A stretch of 64,000 bases of DNA from Flavobacterium akiainvivens (GCF_001278115.1 NZ_LIYD01000005.1:976924-1040923), one strand, 5' to 3'. Counted from the stretch's first letter, positions 8,999 through 20,146 are shown. The notes: a model not told the origin generated them from the letters alone. A program made the numbers and translations.

Positions 8999-9793
8999 TT
9001 ATAAATCCTTTGCAGTGGCAATTAATTCTGCCACATCCATAACTTTAATATCATGCTCGCGGTTTTTGGCCTTAACGCCATCTGTAAGCATGGTGTTACA
9101 AAACGGACACCCCGCTGCAATAATTTCGGGCTGTGTCTCCAGGGCATCTTCTGTCCTTTCCACATTTACGTCTTTATTGCCTTTTTCGGGTTCCTTAAAC
9201 ATCTGGGCACCACCGGCACCGCAGCACAGGCCGTTGCGTTTGCTGCGTTTCATTTCCAGTAACTCAGCATCCAGCTTGTCCATAAGCTCACGCGGAGCCT
9301 CATAAATATTGTTGGCACGGCCCAGGTAACATGGGTCATGAAACGTAATTTTCTTGCCCTTAAACTGTCCTCCCTCAATAGTAAGCCTGCCATCATCAAG
9401 CAACGACTTAAGGAATTGTGTGTGGTGTACCACATCATAAGTTCCGCCCAGCCCCGGGTATTCATTTTTTAAAGTATTAAAGCAGTGCGGACAGGCCGTA
9501 ACTATCTTTTTTACTTCGTATGCATTAAGCACTTCAATATTTGCCATAGCCTGCATCTGGAACAAAAATTCGTTACCGGAACGCTTGGCCGGGTCGCCGG
9601 TACAGCTTTCTTCGCTGCCCAGTATGGCAAATGAAACGCCTGCGCTGTTAAGCAGCTTAACAAACGCCTTTGTTATTTTTTTGGCCCTGTCGTCAAAACT
9701 ACCTGAGCAGCCCACCCAAAATAATACTTCCGGTTGCTGCCCTGTAGCCATCATATCGGCCATAGTAGGAACATTTATACTTTCCTGACTCAT
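8999..9793 (-). CDS. CCG-domain Fe-S protein, HdrB/LutA-like
   Basis: 264 residues, cytoplasmic, with two cysteine-rich CCG domains: VGCSGS and the ACPHC segment in the first, HDPCYLGR, LCCGAGG and GCPFC in the second. This is the pattern of the non-cubane or [4Fe-4S] binding subunit of heterodisulfide reductase, glycolate oxidase and LutA-type proteins. The membrane Fe-S partner gene is two genes upstream in the same operon (10276-11607). Together they look like the two halves of a membrane-bound Hdr/DsrK-like electron transfer unit. The electron donor and acceptor are unknown. It is very common in Flavobacteriaceae. Confidence 0.88.
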   Translation of the reverse strand: MSQESINVPTMADMMATGQQPEVLFWVGCSGSFDDRAKKITKAFVKLLNSAGVSFAILGSEESCTGDPAKRSGNEFLFQMQAMANIEVLNAYEVKKIVTACPHCFNTLKNEYPGLGGTYDVVHHTQFLKSLLDDGRLTIEGGQFKGKKITFHDPCYLGRANNIYEAPRELMDKLDAELLEMKRSKRNGLCCGAGGAQMFKEPEKGNKDVNVERTEDALETQPEIIAAGCPFCNTMLTDGVKAKNREHDIKVMDVAELIATAKDL

Positions 9794-9802
9794 AGTTTGG
9801 TT

Positions 9803-10255
9803 TTAGTCTTCTTCGTGCTTGCCGTCGTCAAACACCTGTATGGTAACGGCTTTTTCAATCAAATCGGTAAACTTACCCCTGTAGCGTGTGGCTTTTACCA
9901 GGTGGTTGTCTATCCAGTGGTAGTTACCCCCACGCGGCTTGCCCATAAGCATGCCGTGGTATTTAAAGCCATGCTGTTTCAGCCATGCCTCGGTAACCTC
10001 GCGGTGAGCCTCTGTGCGGCTGGTAAAGAAGAAGATAATATGCCCTTCGTCATACCAGCGGTTAAGCGTTTCAAGCGCGTCCGGGTAAACTTCAGCGGTA
10101 ACCATGCGTTCTGGCTCCTCATTAGGAATGTCGTCGCAAATTGTACCGTCAATGTCAATCAGGTAATTCTTAATGCCGGGAGGCAAAATGGGGCTCACGT
10201 GCTCGCCATTTTCAGTAATTGCCTGCAGGTTCTTTTCAATGTCTTCGTTCTTCAT
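9803..10255 (-). CDS. HAD-superfamily phosphatase-like protein
   Basis: 150 residues. The HAD motif I nucleophile is seen as IDIDGTICDD near residue 34, motif II as FFTSR, and a lysine follows in MGKPRGG; the C-terminal acidic motif is FDDGKHEED. This supports a phosphohydrolase on a small phosphorylated substrate. Database relatives are sometimes called phosphoheptose isomerase, which the motifs do not support. It sits between the two Fe-S genes, 9 bases upstream of the CCG gene, with which it must be co-transcribed. Substrate unknown. Confidence 0.75.
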   Translation of the reverse strand: MKNEDIEKNLQAITENGEHVSPILPPGIKNYLIDIDGTICDDIPNEEPERMVTAEVYPDALETLNRWYDEGHIIFFFTSRTEAHREVTEAWLKQHGFKYHGMLMGKPRGGNYHWIDNHLVKATRYRGKFTDLIEKAVTIQVFDDGKHEED

Positions 10256-10275
10256 AATTGGGGAAATTTATCAAC

Positions 10276-11607
10276 CTATAACTCGTCTTTCCAGTTTGCG
10301 CGGTCCATCTGGCTGTACTGCCACGGTGCCCCATTGTTTTCAATATTTGCCATCATGCTGTTAAGCTCTGTAGGCGCGGCACTTTGCTCCATAACCAGGT
10401 ACTGCCTCATATCCATAATAATAGACAGCGGGTCTATGTTTACAGGACAGGCCTCTACACAGCCGTTGCAGGTGGTACAGGCCCACAGCTCTTCCGGCGT
10501 AATGTAATCGTTAAGCAGCATTTTGCCATCATCAACAAATGTGCCTTTATTGGCATCTATATTACGGCCCACCTCTTCAAGCCTGTCGCGGGTTTTCATC
10601 ATGATAAGCCTTGGAGAAAGCTTTTTGCCGGTTTGGTTAGCCGGGCATGATGATGTACAGCGGCCACACTCAGTACACGTGTAAGCGTTAAGCAGCTGCA
10701 CCCAGTTAAGGTCCTGAACATCGCTGGCGCCAAATTTAGCCGGGGCCTCACCTTCGGCAGCCGGTGGTGCAGCAGCAAATGGGTCGGCATTGGGGTCCAT
10801 CATTAATTTGACTTCAGCAGTAACGGTAGGGTTATTTTCAAATTTGCCTTTGGCATCAAGCCTTGCAAAATAAGTATTGGGGAAAGCCAGCAGAATGTGC
10901 AGGTGTTTAGAAAAGTACAGGTAGTTCATAAACGCCAGGATGCCTGCAATGTGCAGCCACCATGCCGTGCGCTCTATTATAATGGCTGTACCCTCGCTCA
11001 TGCCGTTAAACAGCGGAGAAATAAATCCTGAAACCGGGAATGAACCTGCGTGTGCGTAATGGTGTGCATGTATAGATTGCAGGTAACCATCTGCCGCGTT
11101 CATGGTAAGGAACAGCAGCATTAATACGGTTTCAAAATACAGGATAATGTTTGCATCGCTTTTAGGCCAGCCTTTCAGGTCGCCATGGGCAAAGCGCCAC
11201 AGCTTTATAATGTTTCGGCGTATCCAGAATGCGGTTACCGAAACAATTACACCAAGGGCAAGCAATTCGAACGAAGCGATTAAGAAATTGTAAAACCCGC
11301 CCATAAAAGAAAACAGGCGGTGTGTGCCAAAGATGCCGTCTATAATAATTTCAAGCAGCTCAAGGTTTATAAGTACAAACCCTACATATACTATAATATG
11401 GAGTATACCTGCCACAGGGCGGCGCACCATTTTGCTTTGCCCAAGGGCAATGAGCGCCATGTTTTTCCAGCGGGCGTTAGGGTTGTCAAATCGGTTTATC
11501 TTGCGGCCCAGCCTTATGTTGCGCACAAGTTTTTTTACATTGAGGGCAAAATAGCCAAAACCCAATGCAAGCAGTACTACAAAAAGGATATTATCGATAT
11601 AGCTCAT
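10276..11607 (-). CDS. Membrane-bound 4Fe-4S protein, HdrE/HdrD-N-like fusion
   Basis: 443 residues. The first 260 residues contain about five membrane segments with histidines in place for haem b (HIIVYVGF, WWLHIAGI, YFSKHLHIL), like the NarI/HdrE cytochrome subunit. The C-terminal 140 residues carry two ferredoxin clusters, CTECGRCTSSCP and CTTCNGCVEACP. With the CCG protein encoded two genes downstream this makes a split quinone- or thiol-linked electron transfer complex at the inner membrane. A Pro/Ala-rich linker (FAAAPPAAEGEAPAKF) joins the parts. It is in the operon that starts at the amidase gene. Confidence 0.88.
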   Translation of the reverse strand: MSYIDNILFVVLLALGFGYFALNVKKLVRNIRLGRKINRFDNPNARWKNMALIALGQSKMVRRPVAGILHIIVYVGFVLINLELLEIIIDGIFGTHRLFSFMGGFYNFLIASFELLALGVIVSVTAFWIRRNIIKLWRFAHGDLKGWPKSDANIILYFETVLMLLFLTMNAADGYLQSIHAHHYAHAGSFPVSGFISPLFNGMSEGTAIIIERTAWWLHIAGILAFMNYLYFSKHLHILLAFPNTYFARLDAKGKFENNPTVTAEVKLMMDPNADPFAAAPPAAEGEAPAKFGASDVQDLNWVQLLNAYTCTECGRCTSSCPANQTGKKLSPRLIMMKTRDRLEEVGRNIDANKGTFVDDGKMLLNDYITPEELWACTTCNGCVEACPVNIDPLSIIMDMRQYLVMEQSAAPTELNSMMANIENNGAPWQYSQMDRANWKDEL

Positions 11608-11634
11608 AAAAATAATAGGTGGGCGTAAATATAC

Positions 11635-12588
11635 CTATTTTTTCTTCTTCTCCTCGGTGTATGGCGTATTCTTTTTGCCGAATACTGAAAAATGCACGTA
11701 TCTTTTTGGATTATTCTTAAAATCAGCCATTAATTCTTTCAATTCCTCAGAAGCATCCCTAAGATTATCATACATAGCCTCATCCTTAAGGAATTTACCA
11801 AGTGTACCTTTGCCCGACTGTACATCGTTCATTATCTTATCTACATTAGCAAGCGATGCATCAAGCTTTTTCATGGTAGCGCCCAGGTTAGCCTGGTTGA
11901 TAGAATCAGATATTGCAGCAAAGTTTCCGCTGGTACGGTTAAGGTTAGCCATAGTAGCATCAATATTAGCCTTATTGCCCGATATGGTGCCATTAAGGGT
12001 TTTAGCTGCCTTGTTAAACTCCTTCATGGTAAGGCTCATTTCATAAATGGCAGTGCGAAGGTTTTCCTGGGTTTGCCTGTCTATAACATTATTAATGTTG
12101 TGCAAAAGGCTATCGGCGCTTACTACAGTAGCTTCTATTTTAGTTTGCAGCGGCGCAAGCTTATCACTCACAACAGCCAGCATGCCCGGCTCAAGCCTGC
12201 TCTTAAGGTAGTCTCCGTTTTCGGCCTGCGTGTGGTTTTTAAGGTCTGGCGCAATGGCAATCTGTTTGCCCGATATACCAAGGCCCGGCTCATATAGTAT
12301 GGCTGCGCTGGTTTTAGATATTGGGAAATCGGTTTTTACCTGTAGCTCAATTACCAGTGTGCCCTGCACGGTATCGCGAAAGGCTATTGAATTTACCTTA
12401 CCCACCACAAGGCCGTTTAGGGTAACGGGTGCAGATGGCGAGAGGCCTTCTACATTATTATATACTACATAATAGGTTTTGTAGGAGTTAAAAAGGTCCC
12501 TACCCTTTAAAAAGCTATACCCCCATATAAACATTAAAATGGCTCCAATTACCAGTATAGCTGTCTTTGCTTCTCTTGTTACTTTCAA
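11635..12588 (-). CDS. mlaD: MlaD-family (MCE domain) lipid transport protein
   Basis: 317 residues with one N-terminal membrane anchor (TAILVIGAILMFIWGYSFLKG) and an MCE domain at about 40-120 (YVVYNNVEGLSPSAPVTLNG, VGKVNSI). The remainder is helical, with repeated asparagine- and leucine-rich segments to about residue 290. MlaD-type proteins carry phospholipids between the membranes with an MlaEF ABC transporter; those partners are not in this window. It lies 66 bases downstream of the amidase and 27 bases upstream of the membrane Fe-S gene. The family assignment is firm, the exact orthology less so. Confidence 0.87.
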   Translation of the reverse strand: MKVTREAKTAILVIGAILMFIWGYSFLKGRDLFNSYKTYYVVYNNVEGLSPSAPVTLNGLVVGKVNSIAFRDTVQGTLVIELQVKTDFPISKTSAAILYEPGLGISGKQIAIAPDLKNHTQAENGDYLKSRLEPGMLAVVSDKLAPLQTKIEATVVSADSLLHNINNVIDRQTQENLRTAIYEMSLTMKEFNKAAKTLNGTISGNKANIDATMANLNRTSGNFAAISDSINQANLGATMKKLDASLANVDKIMNDVQSGKGTLGKFLKDEAMYDNLRDASEELKELMADFKNNPKRYVHFSVFGKKNTPYTEEKKKK

Positions 12589-12654
12589 AACAGGTTAATT
12601 TTTAACAAATGTAGGACAAATAAATTTACCGAAATGTGAATATTTTCGTAAACA

Positions 12655-13800
12655 TTACTTCTTCTTAAGCGCTTCCTGCATTGTTATTTTCTTACCATCC
12701 CTAAACGGGACTATAAATGCCGATGGAAAACCCTTAGCCTTTGCTACTTCCAAAAGTTCGCGGGCTTTTTCAAGGTCAGATGTATTACCGTAAAAATATT
12801 TAATTGTGCTGGTGCTGTCGTCTTTACTAAGCTGGTCAAGGCCTTTAAAGTTAGACGGTGTAAGGTCTAACGATTTTCCGCTGGCAGAAATCTGCACCTT
12901 ATATATAACCCCTTTTTGCGCAGCTGCAGCTGTTGTGGCAGTATTTGTTTTAGCAGGCGTGTTGGCTACCGGCTTATCATCTTTATCAGGTGCATTTTCC
13001 GGTGCGGGCTTATACTCTTCGGTACCGGCCGTAAAAAATTCTTTTTTATAAGCCACAATAGCTTTTGCTATAGATTCGGCAAGGTCGTTCTGGCCGCCGT
13101 CTGAATTTAGCCACTCCCCTTCTTCTTTATACGAAAGGAAACCAAGCTCAACCAGTATGCTGGGCATAGCGGTTTTGTGCAGCACCAGGAACGGCGCAGG
13201 CTTAACACCACGGTCTTTGCGCTTGTTATCATCTTTAAAGTTATCCTGCACTTTACGGGCAAGGTCTATAGCCTGTTTAATGTTTTGCTCCTGCCCCAGG
13301 CTTATACCTATAAAAGATTCAGGGTTATTAGGGTCATACCCACCGTATTTTTCCTTAGAGTTAGCCTCAAGGTTAATAACGGCATTCTCCTTTTTAGCCA
13401 CTTCAAGGTTGCTGGCGTTTTTACTGGTACCTATAAAAAAGGTTTCGGCACCAAAAGCCGTTTTCTTGGTTTCGGCATTACAGTGTATCGATACAAACAA
13501 ATTGGCATCGGCCCTGTTAGCAACCTTGGCCCTTTCGTCAAGCTCTACAAAAACATCGGTCTTGCGGGTATAGATAACCTGCACGTCTTCTTTTTCAAGA
13601 AGCTTGCCTATTTTAAGCACGGTGTTTAGCGCTATGTTTTTTTCAATATAGCCGTGGTAGTTTGCACCATAGTCTTTTCCGCCGTGGCCGGCATCTAATA
13701 CTACCCTAAATTTGGCATTATTGTTGCCCTGTGCTAAAATAGCGCCGGTGCATATAATAAATGATAAAAAAGCAAGTTTTAAATCGTTAATTCCTTTCAT
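12655..13800 (-). CDS. N-acetylmuramoyl-L-alanine amidase (Amidase_3) with SPOR-like tail
   Basis: A zinc amidase that cuts the amide bond between MurNAc and the peptide in peptidoglycan, exported by the signal peptide that begins at 13800 (MKGINDLKLAFLSF); the 16 upstream codons of the longest frame run into the promoter. The catalytic domain spans about 30-250: DAGHGGKDYG with the first His, the GYIEKN Glu, SIHCNA with the second His, and VELGFLS with the catalytic Glu. A Thr/Ala/Pro-rich linker follows, then a C-terminal region (VIYKVQISAS to FIVPFRDGKK) that looks like a SPOR domain for septal murein. It heads the minus-strand run. Confidence 0.92.
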   Translation of the reverse strand: MKGINDLKLAFLSFIICTGAILAQGNNNAKFRVVLDAGHGGKDYGANYHGYIEKNIALNTVLKIGKLLEKEDVQVIYTRKTDVFVELDERAKVANRADANLFVSIHCNAETKKTAFGAETFFIGTSKNASNLEVAKKENAVINLEANSKEKYGGYDPNNPESFIGISLGQEQNIKQAIDLARKVQDNFKDDNKRKDRGVKPAPFLVLHKTAMPSILVELGFLSYKEEGEWLNSDGGQNDLAESIAKAIVAYKKEFFTAGTEEYKPAPENAPDKDDKPVANTPAKTNTATTAAAAQKGVIYKVQISASGKSLDLTPSNFKGLDQLSKDDSTSTIKYFYGNTSDLEKARELLEVAKAKGFPSAFIVPFRDGKKITMQEALKKK

Positions 13801-13835
13801 GATATCAAGCTGGGTGTTATAATTGCTATTATTAC

Positions 13836-13864
13836 TTGTGATTGACAAAAATATTGTAAGTTTG
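13836..13864 (+). promoter_or_regulatory. Promoter of the lptD-like gene
   Basis: TTG at 13836-13838, an 18-base spacer, then TAAGTTTG at 13857-13864, an exact match to the flavobacterial TAnnTTTG -7 box. It implies that transcription begins after 13864, so upstream start codons for lptD can be excluded. Confidence 0.65.
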
Positions 13865-13873
13865 ACACTCCAA
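13845..13873 (-). promoter_or_regulatory. Promoter of the amidase operon, overlapping the lptD promoter
   Basis: On the minus strand TTG (13873-13871) is followed after exactly 18 bases by TATTTTTG (13852-13845). The two -7 boxes are only 4 bases apart, back to back, so the promoters share DNA and could not be freely occupied together. Confidence 0.6.
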
Positions 13874-13912
13874 AAAATAGGCCTAATTGTTACAAAAATA
13901 GTACTAAAACCA

Positions 13913-16642
13913 TTGCCTGCAAAGTTATTTCATATCGTTTTATTATCAATTTTCCTAACAATTCCATGTTCAGGGGCCTGGGCACAGGAAGTGCCTGCTA
14001 AAGGTGTTGCCGTACCCAAGCCGCAACAACCTGACAGCACACGCGTTACCCTTACCCCTGTTGAATTACCGGAAAGTACCGACTCATTAACCCTTGCCGA
14101 AACCGATTCGCTTACCCGCGTAAAAACTGACTCACTAAAGCCCAAAAAATCTTCGGGACTTGATGCCGTAGTTAAAATGAAGGCCAAGGACTACCGTAAA
14201 CTTGACCAACGTAAAAAAACGGCTACTTTGTATAATGAGGCCGAAATTTATTACAAAGACATAGAGCTAAAGGCCGGTATTATTATAATGGACTACAGCA
14301 AAAACGAGGTTTTTGCAGGAAGGATAAAAGATTCATTAGGCAACTACAGCCAGTACCCTTATTTTAAACAGGGAAATAACATTGTTGAAGCTGACTCCAT
14401 ACACTTTAATACAGTAACCAAAAAAGCAAGGGTTTGGAACTCCCGCAGCGACCAGGGCGAATTCAGGGTTATTGCCGAAATGACCAAGAAAGAAAACGAC
14501 TCAGTTTACTTTTTAAAAAATGCCAAGTTTACCACCTCAAAAAATATAGACAACCCCGAATATTATTTTAAGGCACGTAAAATTAAGCTGGTGCCCGGCA
14601 AAAAGGTTGTAGTAGGCTTTACCAACCTTGTGGTGGCCGATGTACCTACACCTGTAGCCATACCCTGGGCATTTTTCCCTATGAGCCAGGAGGCGGCATC
14701 GGGGCTTATATTCCCTACCTATGGCGACAGCAACAGCCAGGGCTTTTACCTGCAAAACGGCGGGTGGTATTTTGCCCTGGGCGATTATTATGACCTTGCC
14801 CTTACGGGAGACTATTACACAAACGGAAGTTACGGCCTGAGGGCGCAAAGCAGCTATGCCGTGCGCTACAAATTTAGCGGTAACGTTAACCTGAGGTTTG
14901 AAAACATTATACAAAGCGAGCGCGGCCTACCCGACTATCAAAGGGCGCGTAACTACATGATACAGTGGAGCCACAGCCAGGATAGCAAGAACAACCCTAA
15001 CTCAAGGTTTTCGGCCAGTGTAAACATGGGGTCGAGCCAGTACTACCGCCAGTCGCTTAATATGGCTAACGTGGGTGCAGGCCTTAACAACACCCTGCAA
15101 TCGTCGGTTTCCTACTCAAAAACATTCCAAACGGTGCCGCAGGTAAATATGTCTTTAACTGCCACACACAGCCAAAATACCAACACACAAAGTATAAACA
15201 TGACGCTGCCTACCCTACAGGCCAGTGTAGACCGTATTTACCCCTTTGCAAGCGATGACGAGCCTAAAAAGGGTATTATAAAAAATATTAACCTGCAATA
15301 CAACCTGCGAGGCGAAAACAGGATTCAAACCTATGATTCACTGTTTTTTAAACCCCAGATGTTTCGCGATGCACGTGCAGGTGTACAACACAGCATACCA
15401 CTTAGCACAAACTTTAAAGTATTTAAATTCTTTAGCGTTTCGGCCAGTACAAGCTACCAGGAAACCTGGGTTTTTGATACCGAAAGGCGCACTTATAATG
15501 CTGCCCGCGATACAGTGCTTATAAGTACTGATAAAGGCTTTGATGCATTCCGCACCTATAACTTTTCTTCAAGCATTGGTACCACCATCTACGGTACGTT
15601 TAACTTTGGCGAAGACAAAAAAATTCAGGCCATACGCCACGTAATGCGTCCGGCTGTTTCTTACACTTACACCCCATCTTTTGACCAATATTGGGATACC
15701 TACCAGCTTGATGCTGCCGGTAACTATGGCGAATATACCCGTTTTAACGGAGGGCTTTTTGGTGCCCCCGGCCAAAGTTACAGCAACAACATAGGCCTTG
15801 CGCTAAACAACACTTTTGAAGCCAAAGTGCGCAATGATGATGAAGACAGCGCTGATGCCGAGCCTAAAAAAGTAATGCTGCTTAACAACCTTAACCTTAG
15901 CACCAGCTACAACATGGCAGCCGATTCGCTGGCGTGGTCTCCGGTGCGCATAACAGGTGGTACCACGTTTTTTAAAGACAAGCTGAACCTGAACTTTGGT
16001 ACTACGTTAGACCCGTATGCCATAGACAATGCAGGCCGAAGGATTGACACCTACAACATTAATAACGGCGGCAGCCTTTTCAGGATGACCAGCGCTAACG
16101 TAACCCTTAACTACTCTATTACCAGCGAAGACGGCAAGAGCGGGCAGGGCAAAAACGAAGATAGCCAGACGGCACGAAACGGTGGCCGTACTGACGACCT
16201 TTTTGGCACGGCGACCGACCTGGGCGACAGCCGCAACAGTATGTTTGATGAAGACGATACCAACGAAAAACCCAAAAAAGGCAAAGGCGGTTTTTATAAT
16301 GCCGAACTGCCCTGGGATTTGCGACTGGCCTACTCGTTAACGTACAGCAATGCCAAACGCGAAAACAAGATTAGCAGCAGCTCTATAATGCTTTCGGGTA
16401 ATGTGGATATTACCCCAAGGTGGAAAATGGGCTTTTCATCAGGTTATGATTTTGTGCAAAAAGGCGTTACGTTTACCCAACTGCGTTTTGAGCGCGACCT
16501 GCTTAGCTGGCGCATGGACTTTAACTGGGTTCCGTTTGGCGATAATACTTATTGGGGCTTCTTTATAGGCATTAAGTCTTCTGTACTTAGCGATATTAAG
16601 TATGACAAGCGCCAGGTGCCGGACAGGACTTTGGGTAACTAA
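13913..16642 (+). CDS. lptD: LptD-like outer-membrane LPS assembly protein
   Basis: A product of about 909 residues. There is no ATG start; TTG at 13913 is chosen because it lies downstream of the promoter and gives a clean signal peptide (LPAKLFHIVLLSIFLTIPCS, cut after AWA). The frame is open to 13823. An OstA/LptA-like periplasmic part (ETYYKD-type beta segments such as EIYYKDIELKAGIIIMDYSK) is followed by a large beta-barrel ending in an aromatic-rich strand region. A Lys/Asp/Gly-rich insert lies near 770-810. It should insert lipopolysaccharide into the outer leaflet with an LptE partner not seen here. The next gene, ridA, follows after 24 bases. Confidence 0.87.
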   Translation: MPAKLFHIVLLSIFLTIPCSGAWAQEVPAKGVAVPKPQQPDSTRVTLTPVELPESTDSLTLAETDSLTRVKTDSLKPKKSSGLDAVVKMKAKDYRKLDQRKKTATLYNEAEIYYKDIELKAGIIIMDYSKNEVFAGRIKDSLGNYSQYPYFKQGNNIVEADSIHFNTVTKKARVWNSRSDQGEFRVIAEMTKKENDSVYFLKNAKFTTSKNIDNPEYYFKARKIKLVPGKKVVVGFTNLVVADVPTPVAIPWAFFPMSQEAASGLIFPTYGDSNSQGFYLQNGGWYFALGDYYDLALTGDYYTNGSYGLRAQSSYAVRYKFSGNVNLRFENIIQSERGLPDYQRARNYMIQWSHSQDSKNNPNSRFSASVNMGSSQYYRQSLNMANVGAGLNNTLQSSVSYSKTFQTVPQVNMSLTATHSQNTNTQSINMTLPTLQASVDRIYPFASDDEPKKGIIKNINLQYNLRGENRIQTYDSLFFKPQMFRDARAGVQHSIPLSTNFKVFKFFSVSASTSYQETWVFDTERRTYNAARDTVLISTDKGFDAFRTYNFSSSIGTTIYGTFNFGEDKKIQAIRHVMRPAVSYTYTPSFDQYWDTYQLDAAGNYGEYTRFNGGLFGAPGQSYSNNIGLALNNTFEAKVRNDDEDSADAEPKKVMLLNNLNLSTSYNMAADSLAWSPVRITGGTTFFKDKLNLNFGTTLDPYAIDNAGRRIDTYNINNGGSLFRMTSANVTLNYSITSEDGKSGQGKNEDSQTARNGGRTDDLFGTATDLGDSRNSMFDEDDTNEKPKKGKGGFYNAELPWDLRLAYSLTYSNAKRENKISSSSIMLSGNVDITPRWKMGFSSGYDFVQKGVTFTQLRFERDLLSWRMDFNWVPFGDNTYWGFFIGIKSSVLSDIKYDKRQVPDRTLGN

Positions 16643-16666
16643 TTACAAAACATTACAATATACACA

Positions 16667-17044
16667 ATGAAAAAAATTATTTTTACAGACAAAGCCCCTG
16701 CCCCTATTGGCCCATACAGCCAGGCAGTACTTACGGGCAATACACTTTATACATCTGGCCAGATACCCCTTACCGCTACCGGCGAACTGATTACAACAGG
16801 TATTGAAGATGAAACCAAACAGGTTATGGAAAACCTTAAAGCTGTGCTTGAAGCCGCCGGCGCTACGTTTGAAAACGTAATAAAGACCACTATCTTTATT
16901 AGCAATATGGATGATTTTGGTAAAATCAATGCTGTTTACGGAAGCTACATTGCCGATGAAACTGCCTCAGCACGCGAAACCGTTCAGGTGGCACGCCTGC
17001 CTAAAGATGTGAATGTGGAAATTAGCATGATAGCGGTTTTGTAA
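16667..17044 (+). CDS. ridA: RidA-family reactive enamine/imine deaminase
   Basis: 125 residues, the family length. It shows the RidA pattern: APAPIGPYSQAV at the N-terminus, LYTSGQIPL, a conserved Glu/Asn segment and the C-terminal ARETVQVARLPKDVNVEISM with the catalytic Arg. The enzyme hydrolyses 2-aminoacrylate and similar imines that leak from PLP enzymes, in the cytoplasm. It is 24 bases downstream of the lptD-like gene and probably shares its transcript. A terminator follows. Confidence 0.95.
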   Translation: MKKIIFTDKAPAPIGPYSQAVLTGNTLYTSGQIPLTATGELITTGIEDETKQVMENLKAVLEAAGATFENVIKTTIFISNMDDFGKINAVYGSYIADETASARETVQVARLPKDVNVEISMIAVL

Positions 17045-17092
17045 GATAGCAGATGGCAGATTGCAGTTGGCACACTTTTAGGCAATGGACAT

Positions 17093-17127
17093 AAAAAAAA
17101 CGGTTTGCAATGCAAACCGTTTTTTTA
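17093..17127. terminator. Bidirectional terminator
   Basis: A near-perfect palindrome CGGTTTGCA / TGCAAACCG at 17101-17119, with a run of A before and T after, lies between the convergent ridA and kinase genes and can end both. Confidence 0.85.
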
Positions 17128-17145
17128 TTACTGCTAATACAAAGA

Positions 17146-17994
17146 TTAGTTAAGCTCATGATACTCAATAAGACCGTCAATAGGCCTCCTGAGCACATTA
17201 CCAAGTTTAAGGCCGTTAGCGCTTAGCACTTCTGCAAGCTCTGCCTTAAGATAGAATGCTATTGAACCTACAAAGTGAACCGGCACTTGGCGTGCATCAT
17301 CAAACTGAAGGATGTAGTTGTCTACAAATACCTGCATGGCATCAACAATGATTTTTTTGATGAAAGCATCTTGCTTGTTCTGAATAAGGAATTTTGCAAA
17401 CGTAGCCAGGTAGGCATTAGGGTTTGGCTCCTTATACAGGTTGTGTTTAATTACATCCGGGTCAAGGTTATACTCTTCAGCAAATTTTTCTGAAAGGTGC
17501 TTAGGCATCTTGTTAAAGTAGTAAGCCCTTACCAGGTCGCGGCCAAAACGGTTGCCACTGCAATCGTCCATAGCTATATAACCTAAAGACTGTACTTTTT
17601 GTATAAGCTGCTCGCCATCAAAATAGCTGCAGTTAGAGCCTGTTCCTAAAATACAGATTATAGCCTTTTCATTCTTTGGGTTTGTGGCATAAGCTGCTGC
17701 ATAGGTATCTTCTTTAACGCTTACCTCTGCATTTGGGAAAAACTCTTTAAACACGCCCGACATATAGTTCTTCATCCTGTCTGTACCACAACCGGCACCA
17801 TAAAAAAACAGGTTAGTAACATCTTTGCGGTTGTTGTAGATATCAAAACGCGCTTCAAGCCTTTCAAGCGCTTCTTCTTTATTGATAACTTCGGGGCTAA
17901 GGCCAAGTGTTTGGGTTGTAAAAAGCCTGTTGCCGTCGTCATCAAGCGCAATCCAGTCTGCCTTGGTAGCGCCACTATCAACTAATAACTTCAT
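17146..17994 (-). CDS. BadF/BadG-type ATPase, N-acetylglucosamine kinase-like
   Basis: 282 residues of the ASKHA (actin-like) fold. The phosphate-1 loop DSGATKADW opens the protein, phosphate-2 is CILGTGSNC near residue 116, and the DDCSGNRFGRDL segment contains the sugar-contact and catalytic region. This family includes eukaryotic-type GlcNAc kinase and is expected to phosphorylate an amino sugar in the cytoplasm. It is downstream of gap and pfkA, but a terminator stands between gap and this gene, so it may have its own promoter. The exact sugar cannot be fixed from sequence. Confidence 0.85.
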   Translation of the reverse strand: MKLLVDSGATKADWIALDDDGNRLFTTQTLGLSPEVINKEEALERLEARFDIYNNRKDVTNLFFYGAGCGTDRMKNYMSGVFKEFFPNAEVSVKEDTYAAAYATNPKNEKAIICILGTGSNCSYFDGEQLIQKVQSLGYIAMDDCSGNRFGRDLVRAYYFNKMPKHLSEKFAEEYNLDPDVIKHNLYKEPNPNAYLATFAKFLIQNKQDAFIKKIIVDAMQVFVDNYILQFDDARQVPVHFVGSIAFYLKAELAEVLSANGLKLGNVLRRPIDGLIEYHELN

Positions 17995-18004
17995 AACAGA
18001 ATTA

Positions 18005-18056
18005 AAGTTTGGGTTAAGTTTGGGTTTGAGGATTTAAATTTGGGTTAAATTTGGGC
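18005..18056. repeat. Short degenerate tandem repeat before the kinase gene
   Basis: Four imperfect copies of the word AArTTTGGGTT occur in about 50 bases, directly upstream of the kinase start. No known regulator site is recognised; it may be simple slippage DNA. Confidence 0.5.
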
Positions 18057-18069
18057 TGATAAAAACAAA

Positions 18070-18102
18070 GTCCCGCCATTTATCTGAGATAAAAGGCGGG
18101 AC
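18070..18102 (-). terminator. Terminator of gap
   Basis: Arms GTCCCGCC (18070-18077) and GGCGGGAC (18095-18102) form an 8-bp GC-rich stem. On the minus strand a T-rich tail follows, 12 bases after the gap stop. Confidence 0.75.
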
Positions 18103-18113
18103 AAAGGTTTTAA

Positions 18114-20146
<2,033 letters not shown>

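Noticed and set aside
9803..10255. Phosphoheptose isomerase
   Set aside because: The motifs are those of HAD phosphatases (DIDGT), not of the SIS isomerase fold.
18005..18056. Riboswitch or CRISPR-like array before the kinase gene
   Set aside because: The copies are short, imperfect and without spacers; better seen as simple tandem DNA.
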